DNA of 64,000 nucleotides, taken from contig NZ_BSSE01000004.1 in the NCBI RefSeq assembly GCF_030268965.1, forward strand, positions 186,001 through 250,000. Direction: 5' to 3'. A model generated the notes under the pieces. The model saw nothing but the letters and a program-made list of their open reading frames with translations, was not told where the DNA came from and did no database searches. This document shows, in pieces, positions 12,768 to 21,010 of the stretch. Source of the stretch: Microtetraspora sp. NBRC 16547. GTDB taxonomy: Bacteria; Actinomycetota; Actinomycetes; Streptosporangiales; Streptosporangiaceae. A program made the translations under genes and the position numbers. How positions within the stretch are numbered: the first letter of the stretch is position 1; every line of letters begins with the position of its first letter.

Positions 12768-13855
12768 CCCCCCCGATGGATCCGCACGAGTACGCCCGCG
12801 CCGTGCGCGCGGAGCTCGCCGACCTGCCCGCGAAGGACAGGGACGAGCTGCTCGAGGATCTCGACGACCATCTGGCCGAGGTGGCGGCCGAATCCGACGT
12901 GCCGCTCGAGGAGCGTCTCGGCTCTCCCGAGGCGTACGCGGCCGAGCTGCGGGCCGCCTACGGGGGCCGTCCCGCCCGGCCGCGTGTCCGGGTCACTGAT
13001 CGGGGCCTCGCCCTGATCGGCGCGGCGCACACCCGGCTGCTGAGACTGACGCCGTACCGGCAGCTCGTCGCGTTCCTGCCCGAGCTGCGGCCGGCCTGGT
13101 GGGCGGTGCGCGGATACGCGGCGGCCCTGGTCGTGCTGTCGACCGTCGGGCAGCACAGGCTGATCCCCGACGACCCCGTGGCCTGGGTGTTCACCCTCCT
13201 GATGGTCTGGGCCTCCGTGTGGCTCGGGCGGCGTACCGTCGCCGGCGCCGGGAGCGGTTGGAGGCGGGTCCCGCTGATCCTGACCAACGTGGCGGCGGCG
13301 TGGGCCGTCCTCGTGGGGATGGCCGCGGCGGGCCATACGGGGGGGTACGCGAGCTCGACCGAGTTCGCGGCGAGCGGGCCCGCGCCGGTGGAGGTCAGAA
13401 ACGTGGCCACGTTCGACGGCGGCGGGATCTACAACATCCTCCCGTACGCCGAGGACGGCACGGCGTTGAAGAACGTGCGGCTCTACGACCAGGACGGCAG
13501 GCCGCTCGTCCTCGACCCGGAGATGTACAACAAGCGGATCGACCGGCCCTGCGAGGGGGAGCCGCCGATGGCCAACGCCTACCCGCTGGCGCTGCGGGAC
13601 GTGTTCGAGGAACAGTTCGACGAGAACGGCCGCCCGCTTCCCGACCCCTGCGCCTCCGCGACGCCGGCTCCGCTCGTCCCTGCCGAGCCGTCCGCCACAG
13701 CCGAGGCGTCGGCGGAGGTCTCGGTCTCCGCGGATCCGTCCGCCGATCCGTCCACTGCTCCGGAGGCTTCCGCCGAGCCGTCCGCCGAGCCGTCCGCCGA
13801 GCAGTCCGTCAAGGCATCCGCCGAGCCCTCCGCCCGGCCGTCCGGGAAGCGCTGA
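12764..13855 (+). CDS. HAAS/DUF1700-like membrane protein with Pro/Ser/Glu tail
   Basis: This 363-residue protein starts with a cytoplasmic helical domain ([20 protein letters not shown], then [15 protein letters not shown]) of the HAAS/DUF1700 type found beside PadR regulators. Three membrane segments follow (about residues 108-128, 135-152 and 168-188). The outer part contains two Cys (RPCEGEPP and PDPCASA). The C-terminal 60 residues are low complexity, with repeats of [10 protein letters not shown]. The ATG overlaps the padR stop by 4 nt. A role in envelope sensing with PadR is inference. Confidence 0.78.
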   Translation: MTPPMDPHEYARAVRAELADLPAKDRDELLEDLDDHLAEVAAESDVPLEERLGSPEAYAAELRAAYGGRPARPRVRVTDRGLALIGAAHTRLLRLTPYRQLVAFLPELRPAWWAVRGYAAALVVLSTVGQHRLIPDDPVAWVFTLLMVWASVWLGRRTVAGAGSGWRRVPLILTNVAAAWAVLVGMAAAGHTGGYASSTEFAASGPAPVEVRNVATFDGGGIYNILPYAEDGTALKNVRLYDQDGRPLVLDPEMYNKRIDRPCEGEPPMANAYPLALRDVFEEQFDENGRPLPDPCASATPAPLVPAEPSATAEASAEVSVSADPSADPSTAPEASAEPSAEPSAEQSVKASAEPSARPSGKR

Positions 13856-13904
13856 CCGGGGAGAACGGCCGAAGCACGGGTGTGAAGCTGGCACGATCGA
13901 TGGC

Positions 13905-14699
13905 ATGAGCTTCGTACCGCCCGGATCGGGTTGGCCGGGCGACCTGGCCGGGCCAGACACGCCCGTCGCCCACGACGCCGCCGAGGTCGTACGGCTCGCG
14001 GGTGAGAGCCGTACGATCGCGGAGCTGGTCGCGCGGGAGTCGGTGTGCCGGGCCTGCCCATCATTGGTGAAGTGGCGGGAAGAGGTCGCGGACGTCAAGC
14101 GGAAGTCCTTCGCCGACCAGACCTACTGGGGGCGGCCGGTGCCGGGGTGGGGCGACGAGGAGCCGCGCGTCCTCATCGTCGGGCTGGCCCCGGCCGCCCA
14201 CGGCGGCAACCGTACGGGCCGGATCTTCACGGGGGACCGCAGCGGCGACTGGCTGTTCGCCTCGCTGTACCGCACCGGGTTCGCCGCGCAGGAGACCAGC
14301 ACGCACGCCGGGGACGGGCAGCGGCTGATCGGGGCGCGAGTGATGGCCGCGGTCCGGTGCGCGCCCCCCGCCAACAAGCCGACACCGCAGGAGCGTGACA
14401 CCTGCTCGCCCTGGCTGGCCCGGGAGTTCGCGCTGGTCGCCGGATCCACGCGGGTGATCGTCGCGCTGGGCGGGTTCGCGTGGCAGGCGATGTGGCCGGC
14501 GCTGCGGGCGGCGGGGTACGACCTGCCGCGCAGCCGGCCGCCGTTCGGTCACGGGCGGGAGATCGCCGTGTCGTACGAGGGCCGGCCGGTGCACCTCCTG
14601 TGCTGCTATCACCCGAGCCAGCAGAACACCTTTACCGGCCGTGTCACGGCCGAGATGCTGGACGCGGTCTTCTCACAGGCGGCCACCCTGGCCTTGTGA
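13905..14699 (+). CDS. Uracil-DNA glycosylase, family 5 (UdgB type)
   Basis: This base-excision enzyme of 264 residues removes uracil and other deaminated bases from DNA. Motif A is [14 protein letters not shown] (about residues 91-104), which lacks the catalytic Asp/Asn of family 1 and is diagnostic of family 5. The 4Fe-4S cluster ligands are probably the cysteines in [15 protein letters not shown] and TCSPW. Motif B is [14 protein letters not shown]. The last bases overlap the first Rex-like operator of the downstream ndh gene. Confidence 0.93.
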   Translation: MSFVPPGSGWPGDLAGPDTPVAHDAAEVVRLAGESRTIAELVARESVCRACPSLVKWREEVADVKRKSFADQTYWGRPVPGWGDEEPRVLIVGLAPAAHGGNRTGRIFTGDRSGDWLFASLYRTGFAAQETSTHAGDGQRLIGARVMAAVRCAPPANKPTPQERDTCSPWLAREFALVAGSTRVIVALGGFAWQAMWPALRAAGYDLPRSRPPFGHGREIAVSYEGRPVHLLCCYHPSQQNTFTGRVTAEMLDAVFSQAATLAL

Positions 14700-14712
14700 A
14701 CGCTTTCACGAA
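14693..14712. promoter_or_regulatory. Rex-type operator, distal site
   Basis: CTTGTGAACGCTTTCACGAA matches the Rex consensus TTGTGAAnnnnTTCACAA at all but one inner position. It overlaps the stop codon of the uracil glycosylase gene and lies about 180 nt upstream of ndh. Rex is the NADH/NAD+-sensing repressor of actinobacteria; its action here is inferred from the match and the target gene. Confidence 0.7.
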
Positions 14713-14845
14713 TGTGAACTCGGTCACCCCCTGAAACTTCGCCCGACTTTCCGCAGAGAACTTGGTCCCAATCTCCTCAAAATCGGAAAAACTGGACAAT
14801 TTGCCCAGGGGGCGGGTTGGTATCAGTCGAGCGGCGTGACGTAGC

Positions 14846-14865
14846 CTTGTGAATGCTTTCACAAG
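14846..14865. promoter_or_regulatory. Rex-type operator, proximal site
   Basis: CTTGTGAATGCTTTCACAAG is a perfect 8+4+8 inverted repeat and matches the Rex consensus TTGTGAAnnnnTTCACAA exactly. It ends 24 nt before the ndh start codon, where a bound repressor would block the promoter or early elongation. The stretch between the two sites (14713-14845) holds a weaker half match at 14714 and otherwise AT-richer promoter-like DNA. Confidence 0.82.
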
Positions 14866-14889
14866 CGATCTACACACGAAGGGCACCCC

Positions 14890-16221
14890 GTGGTGAACCG
14901 CAAGTCAAAGCACATCCTCATCGTCGGCGGTGGATACGTGGGCCTCTACACCGGTCTGCGGCTCCAGCGAACGCTCCGTCGTGAGCTGCGCGAGGGGACT
15001 GTGCGGATCACGCTCATCGATCCCCAGTCGTACATGACCTACCAGCCGTTCCTTCCGGAGGCGGCGGCCGGGAACATCTCCCCCCGCCACGTCGTCGCCC
15101 CGCTCCGCAGGGTGTTGCCCAAGATCCGCATCCTCAACGGCAAGGTGTCCAAGGTTCACCACGAGGCCAGGACGGTGACTTTCGAGCCGGGCACCGGCCA
15201 GTCGCGCGAGATCGAGTACGACGTCATCGTCATGGCGGCCGGCTCCGTCTCGCGTACGCTGCCCATCCCGGGCCTCGCCGACGCCGCCATCGGCTTCAAG
15301 ACCGTCGGCGAGGCGATCGCGCTGCGCAACCGCGTGATCGCCCTGCTCGACCGCGCCGAGACCAGCGAGGACGAGGACGTGCGCCGCCGCGCGCTCACCT
15401 TCGTCGTGGTCGGCGGCGGGTTCGCCGGCATCGAGGCCCTCGCCGAGCTCGAGGACATGACCGAGGACGCGATCAAGTACTACCCGAGCATCGAGAAGAA
15501 GGACCTGCGCTGGGTCCTCATCGAGGCGTCGGACCGGATCCTGCCCGAGGTCGGCCCCGAGATGGGCAAGTGGACCGCCGAGCAGCTCCGCGAGCGCGGC
15601 ATCGAGCTCAAGCTGGAGACCTTCCTCCAGTCGTGCGAGGGTGGCCTGGTCAAGACCTCGGACGGCGACGAGTTCGAGTCCGCCACGATCGTGTGGACCG
15701 CCGGCGTCAAGCCGAGCCCGGTCGTCAACTCGGGTGACCTGCCCCTCGACGAGCGCGGCCGGATCAAGACCACCACCCGGCTGACGATCACCGGCACCAA
15801 GGGCGCCTTCTCCGCCGGTGACGTCGCGGGCGTGCCCGACATGATGAACGCCGGCCAGTACTGCGCCCCCAACGCGCAGCACGCCGTACGGCAGTCGAAG
15901 GTCCTCGGTGACAACATCACCGCGTACCTGCGTGGCGACCAGTTGAAGGACTACCGGCACAGGTATGCCGGGTCGGTCGCCGGTCTCGGCCTCTACCGGG
16001 GCGTGGCCAACGTCTACGGCGTCAAGCTGCGCGGGTTCCCCGCGTGGTTCATGCACCGGACCTACCACCTGTCCCGGGTCCCCACGGTGAACCGGAAGGT
16101 CCGCGTGGTGGCCGACTGGACCCTGTCCCTCTTCTTCCGCAGGGAGACGGTGTCGCTCGGCGAGATCGAGCACCCGCGTGAGATTTTCAAGGCCGCAGCG
16201 GCCTCGATGCCCAAGAAGTAG
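14890..16221 (+). CDS. ndh: NADH dehydrogenase, type II (NDH-2)
   Basis: This 443-residue peripheral membrane flavoprotein passes electrons from NADH to menaquinone without pumping protons. The FAD-binding GGGYVGLYTGLRLQ is at about residues 12-25 and the NADH-binding VVVGGGFAGIEALAELEDM near residue 172. The second FAD contact is GAFSAGDVAGVPD near residue 306, and AQHAVRQSKVLGDN is the quinone-side signature. The C-terminal region carries a hydrophobic/basic membrane anchor (RKVRVVADWTLSLFFRR). GTG start, with AAGGG 6 nt upstream. The upstream Rex sites predict induction when NADH is high or oxygen is low. Confidence 0.95.
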   Translation: MVNRKSKHILIVGGGYVGLYTGLRLQRTLRRELREGTVRITLIDPQSYMTYQPFLPEAAAGNISPRHVVAPLRRVLPKIRILNGKVSKVHHEARTVTFEPGTGQSREIEYDVIVMAAGSVSRTLPIPGLADAAIGFKTVGEAIALRNRVIALLDRAETSEDEDVRRRALTFVVVGGGFAGIEALAELEDMTEDAIKYYPSIEKKDLRWVLIEASDRILPEVGPEMGKWTAEQLRERGIELKLETFLQSCEGGLVKTSDGDEFESATIVWTAGVKPSPVVNSGDLPLDERGRIKTTTRLTITGTKGAFSAGDVAGVPDMMNAGQYCAPNAQHAVRQSKVLGDNITAYLRGDQLKDYRHRYAGSVAGLGLYRGVANVYGVKLRGFPAWFMHRTYHLSRVPTVNRKVRVVADWTLSLFFRRETVSLGEIEHPREIFKAAAASMPKK

Positions 16222-16240
16222 ATCAGTAGAATCCCGCTCA

Positions 16241-16283
16241 CCGTACGGCGTGCGCCCCTCGACAGGGGGCGCACGCCGTACGG
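16241..16283 (+). terminator. Strong hairpin after ndh
   Basis: An 18-bp perfect stem (16241-16258 with 16266-16283; it starts CCGTACGGCG) with a 7-nt loop follows the ndh stop by 19 nt and is followed by CTTTCC. It is a likely terminator that separates ndh from the tRNA gene. Confidence 0.85.
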
Positions 16284-16363
16284 CTTTCCATGTCCGGAAG
16301 AAGGAGAAGCGGCGTAAGGTCCAACCAGTTACAGATGAGCGATCCGTGACGTATGATCGCGGC

Positions 16364-16439
16364 GCCCCCGTAGCCCAATGGCAGAGGCAAGCCCCTTAAA
16401 AGGGCTCCGGTGTGGGTTCGAGTCCCACCGGGGGCACCA
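16364..16439 (+). tRNA. tRNA with UAA anticodon, short (class I) form
   Basis: The cloverleaf can be drawn directly. The acceptor stem GCCCCCG pairs with CGGGGGC, discriminator A and CCA are encoded, and the T arm is GTGGG-TTCGAGT-CCCAC. The anticodon arm is AGCCC-CTTAAAA-GGGCT, giving anticodon UAA, which would read the leucine codon UUA. The variable loop is only 5 nt (CCGGT), whereas bacterial tRNA-Leu is class II with a long variable arm, so the amino-acid identity is uncertain. The D stem is weak: three pairs (GCC/GGC) plus a C-A mismatch. Total length is 73 nt without CCA. Confidence 0.85.
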
Positions 16440-16627
16440 TCCGCATGCCCGCGATACGCGTCTCTGACCAGCGAAAACACCGATTTCCGCGTTCACCCGC
16501 CGGTCCGGCGCGGCCCTGGGCTCAGATCGCCGGGCCGAATTGGACGATCATCGGGTTCCGCCCTTCCTGAGGCCCGCGCCGCCGGCCGGGCGCGTACGGC
16601 CACGAGTCCGGCGAGAGCGGTCCGACG

Positions 16628-17284
16628 TCAGTCGGCGCGGACGTCCAGGCCCAGGGCGATGGCGAGCAGGACGGCCTGCTGGACGTCGATCACGGCGCCC
16701 TTCAGATCGACGGAGAGCGGGTCCACGGAGGACAGATCGCTGCCGCGTAGGTCGCAGCGGGACAGGTTGGCGGCGCGCAGCCAGGCGCCGGACAGGTCCA
16801 CCTTGCGGAGGGTCGCCCCTTCCAGCCGGGCGCCGCTGAGATCGGCCTCGCGCATCCGCAGGTCGGTGAAGGTGGCGCCGCGCAGGTCGGCGCCGGGGAG
16901 CCCGGCGAAGGACCAGTCCCCGCCCTCGACCTTGAGCAGGTCGAAGGTGCAGCCGTCGAACACGCTGCCCACCATCTTGCAGCCGGTGAAGGTGGAGTCG
17001 AAGAACGAGCACCGGACGAACGTGCAGTTGGTGAAGGCGGCGTCGGTGTGCGTGGACGCGTTGAACTTGACGCCGCGGAAGGTGCACTCGGAGAAGACGG
17101 CGCCGTGACCGAACGCCTCGGTCATGTCGACGTCGACGAAGAGGACCTGGCTGTGCTCGTGACCCGATAGATCCTCACTGTCCCAGTCCGCGCCGTGGAC
17201 GGTGGTGAAGGTCGGCGCGGCCGGCCGACCGTACTTGCGCACGGCCACGGGTGGGCTCCTGACGTCGGGTTCGGTGGCGGGCAT
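16628..17284 (-). CDS. Pentapeptide-repeat protein
   Basis: This 218-residue protein is built from A(D/N)LxX-type repeats forming a right-handed quadrilateral beta-helix. Visible repeats include FDGCTF, GADLRGATFTDLRMREADLS and GARLEGATL, then VDLSGAWLRAANLSRCDLRG. A short C-terminal helix (DVQQAVLLAIALGLDV) ends it. Some family members (Qnr/MfpA) mimic DNA and protect gyrase; others have unknown roles, and nothing here decides between them. The start is ATG 17284, with a G-rich Shine-Dalgarno sequence upstream. The 190 nt between the tRNA and this gene hold nothing I recognise. Confidence 0.88.
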   Translation of the reverse strand: MPATEPDVRSPPVAVRKYGRPAAPTFTTVHGADWDSEDLSGHEHSQVLFVDVDMTEAFGHGAVFSECTFRGVKFNASTHTDAAFTNCTFVRCSFFDSTFTGCKMVGSVFDGCTFDLLKVEGGDWSFAGLPGADLRGATFTDLRMREADLSGARLEGATLRKVDLSGAWLRAANLSRCDLRGSDLSSVDPLSVDLKGAVIDVQQAVLLAIALGLDVRAD

Positions 17285-17345
17285 GATTCTGCCCCCGGGG
17301 TACGACAAAAATCGCGGGCGGCCCGGGGGCGTCGACATAGTCGTT

Positions 17346-17816
17346 TCAGCCGGTTGTGTGGTGCCCGAAGGGGACGGCCTTGACCAGCGTCACCTTCATC
17401 GTCCGGCCGTTGGGCAGCTCGTACGACCGCTCCTCGCCCTCCCTGGCACCCGTCAAGGCCATGCCGAGCGGGGAGTTCGGGGAGTAGACCGGGATGTCGC
17501 CACCGACGGACTCGTCCCTGACCCCCATGAGGAAGGTCTCGGTCTCCTCCTCGCCGTCATAACGGACGGTCAGCACCATGCCCGGCTCGGCGACCCCGTC
17601 GTCCGGGGGATCCTCGCCGACCACGGCGTTCTTGAGGAGATCCTGGATCTGGTGGATGCGCGCCTGCCGGCGCTCCCGCCCCATGATCTCCTCGTTGCTG
17701 TCCGGGTCGTGCGGCGCGGCGTCGTCGCCGTCGCGGTGCCCGAGCAGCCCGGCCAGCTCCTCTCGCAGCCGGTCGTACGCGTCCTGGGTGAGCCATGTCC
17801 GCTGTGTGCTGGTCAT
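17346..17816 (-). CDS. Diverged GreA/GreB-family transcription factor
   Basis: This 156-residue paralogue of the GreA at 52 kb has the N-terminal coiled coil WLTQDAYDRLREELAGLLGH and the C-terminal FKBP-like domain (ETFLMGVRDESVGGDIPVYS, then NSPLGMALTGAREGE). Between the two helices the canonical acidic tip (GDLKEN in the other copy) is absent and is replaced by a shorter Asp/Pro-rich stretch with NEEIMGRERR. Transcript-cleavage stimulation needs those acidic tip residues, so this copy may bind the secondary channel without Gre activity. Start ATG 17816, with AAAGGAGG upstream. It is transcribed away from pucR. Confidence 0.87.
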   Translation of the reverse strand: MTSTQRTWLTQDAYDRLREELAGLLGHRDGDDAAPHDPDSNEEIMGRERRQARIHQIQDLLKNAVVGEDPPDDGVAEPGMVLTVRYDGEEETETFLMGVRDESVGGDIPVYSPNSPLGMALTGAREGEERSYELPNGRTMKVTLVKAVPFGHHTTG

Positions 17817-17849
17817 GTCGCGCCTCCTTTTGTCCACATAACACAAAGA

Positions 17850-17885
17850 CACAGCCCGATACGGACTGTGCCCAGTGCAATTATA
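17850..17885 (-). promoter_or_regulatory. Promoter/operator region of the Gre-like gene
   Basis: On the minus strand TATAAT occurs at 17880-17885, and a TTTAAC that could serve as -35 lies 16 nt upstream of it. Downstream, in the presumed leader, CACAGCCCG-ATA-CGGACTGTG (17850-17870) is a 9+3+9 inverted repeat with one mismatch, a possible operator. The assignment is by inspection only. Confidence 0.45.
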
Positions 17886-17970
17886 TCTACCTGTCAAGCC
17901 AGTTAAAGGTCCGATCTGCGTTACCGTTGGAGGGAATGTCGGCGATCCGGTGACTCTGCGAGCGTGAACG

Positions 17971-19506
17971 ATGGTGGTCCTGGGGCAGCTCCTGGACATC
18001 CTCGGCACCCTGGGCGCCTGCGAGTGCCGGGGCCCGGTCGACCGGGAGACCAAGCTGCGTGGCCTGGCCCTGTACGACCCGTCGGACCCCCAGGTGGCGG
18101 CGGGTGACCAGGTCATGCTCGGGGTCGGGATCGACACCCCGGCGAGAGCCGCCCGCCTGCTGGCCGAGACCGACGCCGCCGTCGTGGTTCTGCGCGGCGG
18201 GTTCTCACTGGACCAGGGAGTCACGGGCGCGGCCCGCGACTCCGGGATCCCGGTGGTGCTGGTCGATCCCGGCGTCTCCTGGGGGCAGCTCGTCGCGGTG
18301 ATCCACACGCTGGTGTTCGGCGAGCGCGTCGCGGCCAAGGCGGCGGCGCCGGGAGGGCTGTTCGACCTCGCCGACACCATCGCCGGAGCGGTTGACGGGC
18401 CGGTGACCATAGAGGACGTCCACGCCCGTGTTCTCGCCTACTCCCACCGTCAGCAGGACGTGGACCAGGCGCGGTTGCGCACCATCCTGGGCCGCCGTGT
18501 CCCGGACGAGACGCTGGAGGCGCTGCGCGATCAGGGTGTCTTCACTCACCTGGACGAATCCGACGAACCGCTGTTCGTGCCCGAACTCAGCAGCGAGCTG
18601 ACCGCGCGGGTGGTCGTGGCGGTGCGCGCGGGCCGCGAGCTGCTCGGCTCGGTGTGGGTGGAGGTCGACGGGCCCCTGTCGCCCGGGCAGAACGCGGCGC
18701 TGGTGGCCGGCGCCCGGGTGGCCGCGACCCACCTGCTGACCACCCGCGCGAGCGCCGATCTGGAACGCCGGGTCGAGGCGGATCTGGTGCAGAGCCTGAT
18801 CGAGGGCGCCGCCGACGCGCCGGCCGCGCTGTTGCGGCTCGGGCTGCCCGCGACCGACCTGCGGGTCATCGCGCTGCGCGCCGACGGAGGCGCGGACGCG
18901 ATGCTGCTCGCGGCGCGCCACGCGACCATCGGCTTCACCTGGTCGCGTCCCGGCCGCAGCGCTCTCGTCGGTGACGTGCTGTACACCGTCCTCTCCGGCG
19001 GCAAGGACGCGGACGCGGCCCGCACCTGGGTGCGGGTGCTCGCGCGCGATCTCCCGTCGGACGCCAGGGTGTGGGCGGGGGTCGGCGGCCCCGCGGACGT
19101 GTCCCAGCTGCCGGCCAGCAGGAGCGAGGCCGATGAGAGCCTGGTGATCCACATGTCCGACCCGGACGCGGAGCTGCCCGTCACCTACGACGCCGTCTGG
19201 GACCGCATCGTACTGCGCCGTCTCGCCGGCGCGGCCGCGGCGGGGAGGATGCCCACCAGCGGCCCGGTGATCGACCTGGCCCGCCACGACGCCGAACACG
19301 GCACCGAGTACGTCCCCACGCTGCGCGAGCTGCTCCGCGCGCAGGGCGACCTCCGGGAGGCGTCCGCCCGGCTGGCCGTCCATCCCAACACGGTGCGGTA
19401 CCGCCTGCGGAAGATGTCCGAGGCCACCCGGCTGGAGCTCGACGACCCGCGCAAGCGCCTGGCGATGATGATCGCACTTGAGGTCGGCGCGGCGATGTCC
19501 GGATAG
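17971..19506 (+). CDS. PucR family transcriptional regulator
   Basis: This 511-residue regulator has the three-part PucR layout: an N-terminal PucR/purine-catabolism domain (VLGQLLDILGTLGACE onward, to about residue 125), a central GGDEF-like degenerate domain, and a C-terminal helix-turn-helix (ASARLAVHPNTVRYRLRKMS, about residues 468-487). Family members often control amino-acid or nucleobase catabolism. The FAD amino-acid oxidase gene follows 98 nt downstream on the same strand, which suggests it is the target. It is divergent from the Gre-like gene. Confidence 0.9.
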   Translation: MVVLGQLLDILGTLGACECRGPVDRETKLRGLALYDPSDPQVAAGDQVMLGVGIDTPARAARLLAETDAAVVVLRGGFSLDQGVTGAARDSGIPVVLVDPGVSWGQLVAVIHTLVFGERVAAKAAAPGGLFDLADTIAGAVDGPVTIEDVHARVLAYSHRQQDVDQARLRTILGRRVPDETLEALRDQGVFTHLDESDEPLFVPELSSELTARVVVAVRAGRELLGSVWVEVDGPLSPGQNAALVAGARVAATHLLTTRASADLERRVEADLVQSLIEGAADAPAALLRLGLPATDLRVIALRADGGADAMLLAARHATIGFTWSRPGRSALVGDVLYTVLSGGKDADAARTWVRVLARDLPSDARVWAGVGGPADVSQLPASRSEADESLVIHMSDPDAELPVTYDAVWDRIVLRRLAGAAAAGRMPTSGPVIDLARHDAEHGTEYVPTLRELLRAQGDLREASARLAVHPNTVRYRLRKMSEATRLELDDPRKRLAMMIALEVGAAMSG

Positions 19507-19604
19507 AACAACTGGATCGCCATCGGTTGTCCGAAAATGGCAGCTCCAGCCTCTTCCATGGCGTACATGCTGGTGGTGTACGTCTCAAGAGAGGGAGAGC
19601 AGTC

Positions 19605-20855
19605 GTGGCGGAGGAGAAGTCACCGCGCAGCGTCGTGGTGGTAGGGGCCGGGATGGTCGGCCTGTCGGTGGCATGGTTCCTCCAGGAGCGAGGAGTCGAG
19701 GTCACGGTGGTCGACCGGGCCGGCGTGGCCGCCGGTGCGTCCTGGGGCAACGCCGGATGGCTGTCCCCCGGCCTCGCCATCCCGCTGCCCGAACCCAGCG
19801 TCCTGCGGTACGGCATGCGCTCGCTGCTCGACCGTGACGCGCCGTTGTACATTCCGACCAAGCCGGACCCGCGGCTGTGGGCCTTCCTCACCAAGTTCGC
19901 CACCCACTGCACCATGCGGCAGTGGGAGCGCGGCATGCAGTCCTACCGCCCGATCAACGCCCAGTGCCTGGACGCCTTCGACGTCCTGACCTCGAACGGC
20001 GTCGAGGCCCCCACGATCGAGGCGCCGATCATGGCCGCCTTCGAGAAGGCCGGCCAGGCGGACGACCTGCGCCGCGAGCTCGAACTGATCCTGCGTTCCG
20101 GGCAGGAGATCAGCTTCACGGAGATCCCCGGCGACAAGATCGCCGCAGAGGTCCCGCAGATCTCGTCCAACGTCGAGCTGGCGATCCGGCTGGACGGCCA
20201 GCGCTACATCGACCCCGGCGCCTTCACCCAGTCGCTCGCGGACGCCGTGGTCGCCCGCGGCGGCCGGATCCGTACCGGCTTCACGGCGCGGAACCTGCGC
20301 CACGGCGCGCGCGGTGTCACCGTCGAGGCGTACGCGGGAGACCCGGAGCACGCGGACGCGGTCGTGATCGCGACCGGAGCGTGGCTGAACGACCTCGCCC
20401 GGCCGCTGGGCGTGCGCACCCCCGTCCAAGCCGGCCGTGGGTACTCGTTCACCGTGCCGACCGAGCAGACCGTTCCGTGCCCGATCTACTTCCCCGCCAC
20501 CCGCGTCGCCTGCACGCCGTACCAGGGCCAGCTCCGGGTGGCCGGGACCATGGAGTTCCGCTCGCCCGACCACCCGCTGGACACCGGCCGGGTCGCCTCG
20601 ATCATCAAGGCCAGCCGGCCGCTGCTCACGGGAGTCGACTGGTCGAAGCGGACCGACACCTGGGTCGGTCCCCGTCCCGTCACCCCCGACGGGCTTCCGC
20701 TCATCGGCGGCACTCGGGTGCCCAGCGTCTACATCGCCGGAGGCCACGGCATGTGGGGCGTCACCCTCGGCCCGGTGACCGGTCAGCTCCTCGCCGAGCA
20801 GATCGTCCTCGGCAAGCAGCCCGCCGAGCTGCGCCCCTTCAGCCCCGTCCGCTGA
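19605..20855 (+). CDS. FAD-dependent amino-acid oxidoreductase (DadA-like)
   Basis: This 416-residue flavoprotein of the DAO family has the dinucleotide-binding VVVVGAGMVGLSVAWFLQER near the N-terminus and WGNAGWLSPGLAIPLPEP, typical of D-amino-acid dehydrogenases (DadA). A later FAD contact is WVGPRPVTPDGLPLIGG, followed by YIAGGHGMWGVTLGP. It would oxidise D-amino acids (or glycine/proline-like substrates) to keto acids. GTG 19605 follows GAGGGAGAG. Regulation by the adjacent PucR is inference; substrate specificity cannot be read here. Confidence 0.87.
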   Translation: MAEEKSPRSVVVVGAGMVGLSVAWFLQERGVEVTVVDRAGVAAGASWGNAGWLSPGLAIPLPEPSVLRYGMRSLLDRDAPLYIPTKPDPRLWAFLTKFATHCTMRQWERGMQSYRPINAQCLDAFDVLTSNGVEAPTIEAPIMAAFEKAGQADDLRRELELILRSGQEISFTEIPGDKIAAEVPQISSNVELAIRLDGQRYIDPGAFTQSLADAVVARGGRIRTGFTARNLRHGARGVTVEAYAGDPEHADAVVIATGAWLNDLARPLGVRTPVQAGRGYSFTVPTEQTVPCPIYFPATRVACTPYQGQLRVAGTMEFRSPDHPLDTGRVASIIKASRPLLTGVDWSKRTDTWVGPRPVTPDGLPLIGGTRVPSVYIAGGHGMWGVTLGPVTGQLLAEQIVLGKQPAELRPFSPVR

Positions 20856-20874
20856 CCACGCGAGGACCGGACGT

Positions 20875-20907
20875 CCACCGGAGTTCCTTTTCCAGGAACT
20901 CCGGTGG
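20875..20907 (+). terminator. Hairpin after the DadA-like gene
   Basis: A 14-bp perfect stem (20875-20888 with 20894-20907) closes a 5-nt loop, 19 nt after the stop codon. There is no U tract after it, which is common for actinobacterial terminators. Confidence 0.75.
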
Positions 20908-21010
20908 GGAACTCCGCTCACCTGACGATCGTTGGAAACGGCAGTGGACTGGCGTAACGCCCGCTTGAGATGCTGGCGTCGCACGCTGATCGGAAAGTCG
21001 GAGGCAGAGC

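Noticed and set aside
16364-16627. Integrated element at the tRNA 3' end (attachment site)
   Set aside because: No integrase gene follows and no direct repeat of the tRNA 3' end was found in the window by eye.
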